Part shown: positions 22,750 to 25,694 of the stretch, piece after piece
How the letters are laid out: every line of letters begins with the position of its first letter
How positions within the stretch are numbered: position 1 is the first letter of the stretch
NCBI GenBank assembly: GCA_023228995.1
Contig: JALOAD010000047.1
Coordinates: forward strand, 1 to 25,694
Origin: JALOAD01 sp023228995 [NCBI: Candidatus Muiribacterium halophilum]
Lineage (GTDB): Bacteria > Muiribacteriota > Muiribacteriia > Muiribacteriales
Length of the DNA stretch: 25,694 nt
Reading direction: 5' to 3'
Translations under genes and position numbers: made by a program
The notes under the pieces: model-generated
Seen by the model: only the letters and a program-made list of their open reading frames with translations
Databases searched by the model: none
Told to the model about the DNA's origin: nothing

Positions 22750-24807
22750 ATGGCAAATATAAAATTATTTGAAGAATTTGATGATAGTGTAAATGAACCA
22801 TTAGTTGATAAAAAAACTAATAATAACCAATCATCTACACCTATGTTAGACTATTTGGGAACAGATTTGACTAAATTAGCTAAGGAAGGTAAAATAGAAC
22901 CGGTTATAGGTAGAGAATATGAAATTGATCAACTTGTTTGGGTGTTGTCTAGAAAAACTAAAAACAATCCAGTTCTTATTGGAGAACCAGGAACTGGTAA
23001 ATCACATATAGTAGGTGGAGTTGCTCTTAAAATTGCTAATGATGAGATACCAGTATTGGAAAATAAAAGATTAATTTCTTTAGATGTAACTAGTCTAACT
23101 TCAGGTGCTGGTGGTCAAGGAGATTTGCAACAAAGAGTTAAAGCACTATTAAACGAATTGGCTAATAATAAAGATGTAATTCTTTTTATTGATGAATTGC
23201 ATATGCTTATGGCAGCAAAGAGTGGTGAAATGGGAGTTGCTGATATGCTTAAGCCAGCTTTAGCACGAGGTGAAATGCGTTGCATTGGTGCTACTACTTT
23301 AAAAGAATATAAAATGATTGAAAAGGATGGAGCTTTAGCAAGAAGATTTAATTCAGTAACATTGACTGTGTTAAGTATAGCTGATACTATCAAAATATTG
23401 AATGGAATCAAATATATTTATGAAGATTTTCATAATGTAGAATATACAGACGAAGCTATTGAATCATGTGTTAAATTATCTGATAGATATGTAACTGATA
23501 GATATTTTCCTGATAAAGCTATTGACTTAATGGATGAAGTTGGTGCAAAAATTAGAATTGAAAAAAGTGGACCAAAAGATCCAGAAATTAAAAATAAAGA
23601 AAAAAAATTATTAGAATTAAGAAATGAATTTGATCTTTTAATGGATGAAAGTGAATTTGATGAAGCTAGTAAAGTGAGAATTAAAATTAAAGAATTGGAA
23701 AATGAATTAAAAGATGTTGTAGTTGAAACAATAAAAGTTAAAATTAATAAAAGTGATGTTGAAAGAATTGTATCAATAAAAACTGGTATTCCAGTTGATA
23801 AATTAGATAAAAATAAAAATACTAAAATATTAGGTCTTTCTAAAGAATTAAAAAGTGTTGTAATAGGTCAAGATGAAGCAATTGATAAAATAGCTAAAAC
23901 TGTTATAAGAACTCATGCTGGATTGAAAGATCCAAATCGTCCTAATAGTGTGTTCTTACTTTTAGGTGAACCAGCAACTGGTAAAACTCATACTGTTAAA
24001 CAGTTAGCTAAACAGTTATATGGCTCAGAAAATAATATGATTAGAATTGATATGTCAGAATATCAAGCACCACATAATGTAGCAAGAATGATTGGTTCTC
24101 CTCCAGGATATATAGGACATGGAGAAGGTGGTCAATTGACTGAAAAAGTTAAAAGAAAACCAAATTCTGTAATATTATTTGATGAGATTGAAAAAGCACA
24201 TCCAGATGTTTTAGATATAATGCTTCAAATATTTGAAGATGGTAAATTAACTGATGGTGAGGGAGTTACAATAGATTTTAGGAATACTTATATTTTTATG
24301 ACTTCAAATATAGGATCTAGACAAATTAAAAAAATTGTAGAAAAACCAGCTTTTGGATTTAGTGAAATAAAACCAGAAGAAAAAACAATTGAAATTAAAA
24401 ATGATATTAAAGAAGAATTATCAAAACAATTAAAACCAGAATTTATTAGTAGAATTGATGAAATTATAATATTTGCAACACTAACAAAAGATAATCTATA
24501 CCAAATAGTTGATATTGAAGTAAATAAATTAAAAAAACGAATAGAGGAATTAGGTTTCACTATGAATATTACTGATAATGTTAAAGAATTATTAATTGAT
24601 AAAAGTGGTGGAGCAAGAGATCTTAGAAATTCTATCCGAACTTATCTTGAAAATCCAATATCTATGGAAATTATGAAGAAAAACATCACTGATAAAATTG
24701 AAGTTGATTATGATAAAAAAGCTGATAAAATAATAATAAATGGTGAAATGTTTAATGAAAATAAAATTTATATTAAAAAATTTAATATATTTAACCTATT
24801 TAGCTAA
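22750..24807 (+). CDS. ClpC-like AAA+ protein unfoldase
   Basis: A 685-residue hexameric ATPase with two AAA+ modules. D1 has Walker A GEPGTGKS (78-85) and Walker B LFIDELH (145-151). A short middle segment resembles the UVR motif of ClpC (EFDEASKVRIKIKELENEL). D2 has Walker A GEPATGKT, pore loop GSPPGYIGHGEGGQLTE and Walker B LFDEIEKAHPDV; PEFISRIDEI follows. A PAFGFSE loop sits where ClpC carries the ClpP-docking VGF, so coupling to host ClpP is possible. The N-terminal substrate-binding domain (~150 residues) is absent. It is replaced by a ~30-residue lead beginning MANIKLFEEFDDS. The D1 pore loop reads GAGGQGDLQQR instead of the usual KYRGxFEER, losing the gripping aromatic. It could disassemble or degrade host or phage proteins; partners are unknown. 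Confidence 0.93.
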   Translation: MANIKLFEEFDDSVNEPLVDKKTNNNQSSTPMLDYLGTDLTKLAKEGKIEPVIGREYEIDQLVWVLSRKTKNNPVLIGEPGTGKSHIVGGVALKIANDEIPVLENKRLISLDVTSLTSGAGGQGDLQQRVKALLNELANNKDVILFIDELHMLMAAKSGEMGVADMLKPALARGEMRCIGATTLKEYKMIEKDGALARRFNSVTLTVLSIADTIKILNGIKYIYEDFHNVEYTDEAIESCVKLSDRYVTDRYFPDKAIDLMDEVGAKIRIEKSGPKDPEIKNKEKKLLELRNEFDLLMDESEFDEASKVRIKIKELENELKDVVVETIKVKINKSDVERIVSIKTGIPVDKLDKNKNTKILGLSKELKSVVIGQDEAIDKIAKTVIRTHAGLKDPNRPNSVFLLLGEPATGKTHTVKQLAKQLYGSENNMIRIDMSEYQAPHNVARMIGSPPGYIGHGEGGQLTEKVKRKPNSVILFDEIEKAHPDVLDIMLQIFEDGKLTDGEGVTIDFRNTYIFMTSNIGSRQIKKIVEKPAFGFSEIKPEEKTIEIKNDIKEELSKQLKPEFISRIDEIIIFATLTKDNLYQIVDIEVNKLKKRIEELGFTMNITDNVKELLIDKSGGARDLRNSIRTYLENPISMEIMKKNITDKIEVDYDKKADKIIINGEMFNENKIYIKKFNIFNLFS

Positions 24808-24826
24808 AAATAATTAATTAAAAATT

Positions 24827-24856
24827 AAAAGTTCTGTGAAATTCACAGAACTTTTT
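24827..24856. terminator. Bidirectional intrinsic terminator
   Basis: Stem GTTCTGTGAA / TTCACAGAAC with flanking AAAA and TTTTTT sits between the convergent ClpC-like and isochorismatase-like genes. Confidence 0.9.
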
Positions 24857-25464
24857 TATTTTATAGGACAATAATTAGCTGAATAAATATACCTCTCATT
24901 TCGTTTAACTTTAACACCGAGTGTTTCAGCTGTTGTAATTAAATCTTCATAGCATTCATTATTAGAACCACCAACCATAGTAATAGTTTTACCTTTCATA
25001 TCATTAAATACATTAATTAATTTTTTACCAGCATGAAACCAATTGTGATTATTACCAATATATACAATAATAGTTCCATATTTAGTAATGAAATAATCAC
25101 CCTTTACTAATTGTTTATTATCTTCCTTATTTTTTATATTATTATATGTATTAATATCTAATATTTTTTTATAAAAAGTAACATCTACATCATAGTTATA
25201 TCTCTTTTCAATTAATATATCATTGTTAAAATTATACAAATCATTTATAATTGGAATATCTGGATTCTCATCATATAAATAATCTTTATCATAATTCACA
25301 TCATGATGATTATCCCAAATTTGATATACTGTATCAAATGTTAAAGCATATTTTTTAAGTTCATTAAGATATAAATCAGTAAAGAATTTTCTAAATGATT
25401 TCTGAACATCTACTATAATAAGAATAGAAGTTTCATAATTTTCAAATGTTCTAATATATTTCAT
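24856..25464 (-). CDS. Cysteine hydrolase of the isochorismatase/nicotinamidase type
   Basis: A 202-residue alpha/beta hydrolase. ILIIVDVQKSF (14-24, Asp19) is the first strand with the catalytic Asp, a Lys near FITKYG (~130) could be the second triad member, and MVGGSNNECYEDLITTAETLG (163-183) holds the nucleophile Cys171 with the usual following helix. The family hydrolyses amides or vinyl ethers such as nicotinamide, isochorismate or N-carbamoyl compounds. The substrate is undecided. The His/Asp-rich stretch WDNHHDVNYDKDY (50-62) may bind metal as in nicotinamidases. The first 13 residues (MKYIRTFENYETS) precede the first strand and resemble those of the ClpC-like and ART-like proteins. 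A promoter-like box lies 4 nt before the start. Confidence 0.85.
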   Translation of the reverse strand: MKYIRTFENYETSILIIVDVQKSFRKFFTDLYLNELKKYALTFDTVYQIWDNHHDVNYDKDYLYDENPDIPIINDLYNFNNDILIEKRYNYDVDVTFYKKILDINTYNNIKNKEDNKQLVKGDYFITKYGTIIVYIGNNHNWFHAGKKLINVFNDMKGKTITMVGGSNNECYEDLITTAETLGVKVKRNERYIYSANYCPIK

Positions 25465-25468
25465 AAAC

Positions 25469-25478
25469 TATATATTAA
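25469..25478 (-). promoter_or_regulatory. Late-promoter-like box TTAATATATA
   Basis: A perfect box 4 nt before ATG 25464; the leader would be almost absent. Confidence 0.45.
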
Positions 25479-25572
25479 ATATTATAATAAGTATATATCA
25501 TGATGTCGCATCTTTTTGAAAAATATATATAAAACTTATTTTTTTTAATTTTATATCAACAATATGAACTAA

Positions 25573-25694
25573 TCATTTTTTCAAAATCCATAATAATTCA
25601 TTCACATAGGTTTCTCTATTTCTTAAATTTTTACTTCCTCTAAATGTATTATATTTTTTAATTTTTAATTCCACTTCACCATATTTACTTAATA
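25573..25694 (-). CDS. C-terminal end of a gene truncated by the window edge
   Basis: An open frame enters from the right edge and ends at TGA (25575-25573), giving the last 39 residues (LSKYGEVELKIKKYNTF ... ETYVNELLWILKK). The basic, helical ending does not identify a family. Support is only the open frame and strand agreement with the neighbour. Confidence 0.5.
   Translation of the reverse strand, partial: LSKYGEVELKIKKYNTFRGSKNLRNRETYVNELLWILKK

Noticed and set aside
23115-23411. Minus-strand open frame of 98 codons inside the ClpC-like gene
   Set aside because: It is antisense to the conserved AAA+ D1 region with no start-site context; the same applies to the frame at 24288-24560.

Overview
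The window is a 25.7 kb, very AT-rich, gene-dense piece of a large T4-like myovirus genome. Recognisable T4-type proteins are the major capsid protein (gp23), prohead protease (gp21) fused to a scaffold-like region, portal (gp20), head-completion nuclease (gp4), late sigma factor (gp55), sheath-completion protein (gp15-like), clamp-loader ATPase (gp44) and baseplate wedge protein (gp25). The host is probably a member of Bacteroidota: start codons lack Shine-Dalgarno sequences and instead follow A-rich leaders, and one promoter (16550-16581) fits the Bacteroidota consensus TTTG-N20-TAnnTTTG. Both are inferences from sequence. The standard genetic code fits all genes.

Layout. 1-1055 (-) is an edge-truncated nucleotidyltransferase-like gene. 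1138-1923 (+) and 1958-2593 (-) are unknown genes that converge on a shared terminator. 2669-3076 (-) holds a phage-encoded tmRNA with its own promoter-like box and terminators. 3131-5232 (-) encodes a di-zinc peptidase, an unknown protein and a cytosine-C5 DNA methyltransferase. 5347-9140 (-) is the head module: capsid protein and protease-scaffold fusion. 9295-13217 (+) is an opposite-strand cassette (a Vsr/PD-(D/E)XK-type homing endonuclease, a truncated relative, and RNase R) lying inside the head cluster. 13252-16515 (-) has the portal, a small HTH protein, an unknown protein and an ADP-ribosyltransferase-like protein. 16608-17881 (+) has two small unknown genes and gp4. 17904-21047 (-) has an unknown gene, gp55, a coiled-coil protein and gp15-like. 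21123-22473 (+) has gp44 and gp25. 22463-22657 (-) is a small MPAKSK protein. 22750-24807 (+) is a ClpC-like AAA+ unfoldase. 24856-25464 (-) is a cysteine hydrolase of the isochorismatase/nicotinamidase type. 25573-25694 (-) is a partial gene.

How the genes may work together. The head and tail genes are a dispersed T4-type structural set. Most transcription units carry a box TT(A/T)ATATATA 4-43 nt before the start codon; with gp55 present this is the best candidate for the phage late promoter. The capsid and protease genes share an additional upstream box at an identical 24-nt spacing.

The most unusual content is a possible phage-borne ribosome-rescue and protein/RNA-turnover set: a tmRNA with an unusually long tag that does not end in LAA, RNase R (the exonuclease linked to tmRNA in bacteria), and a ClpC-like unfoldase that keeps a ClpP-docking-like GF loop but lacks the substrate-binding N domain. 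Three proteins (ART-like, ClpC-like and isochorismatase-like) begin with a similar 13-residue peptide resembling the T4 capsid-targeting sequence, so they may be packaged in the head and injected.
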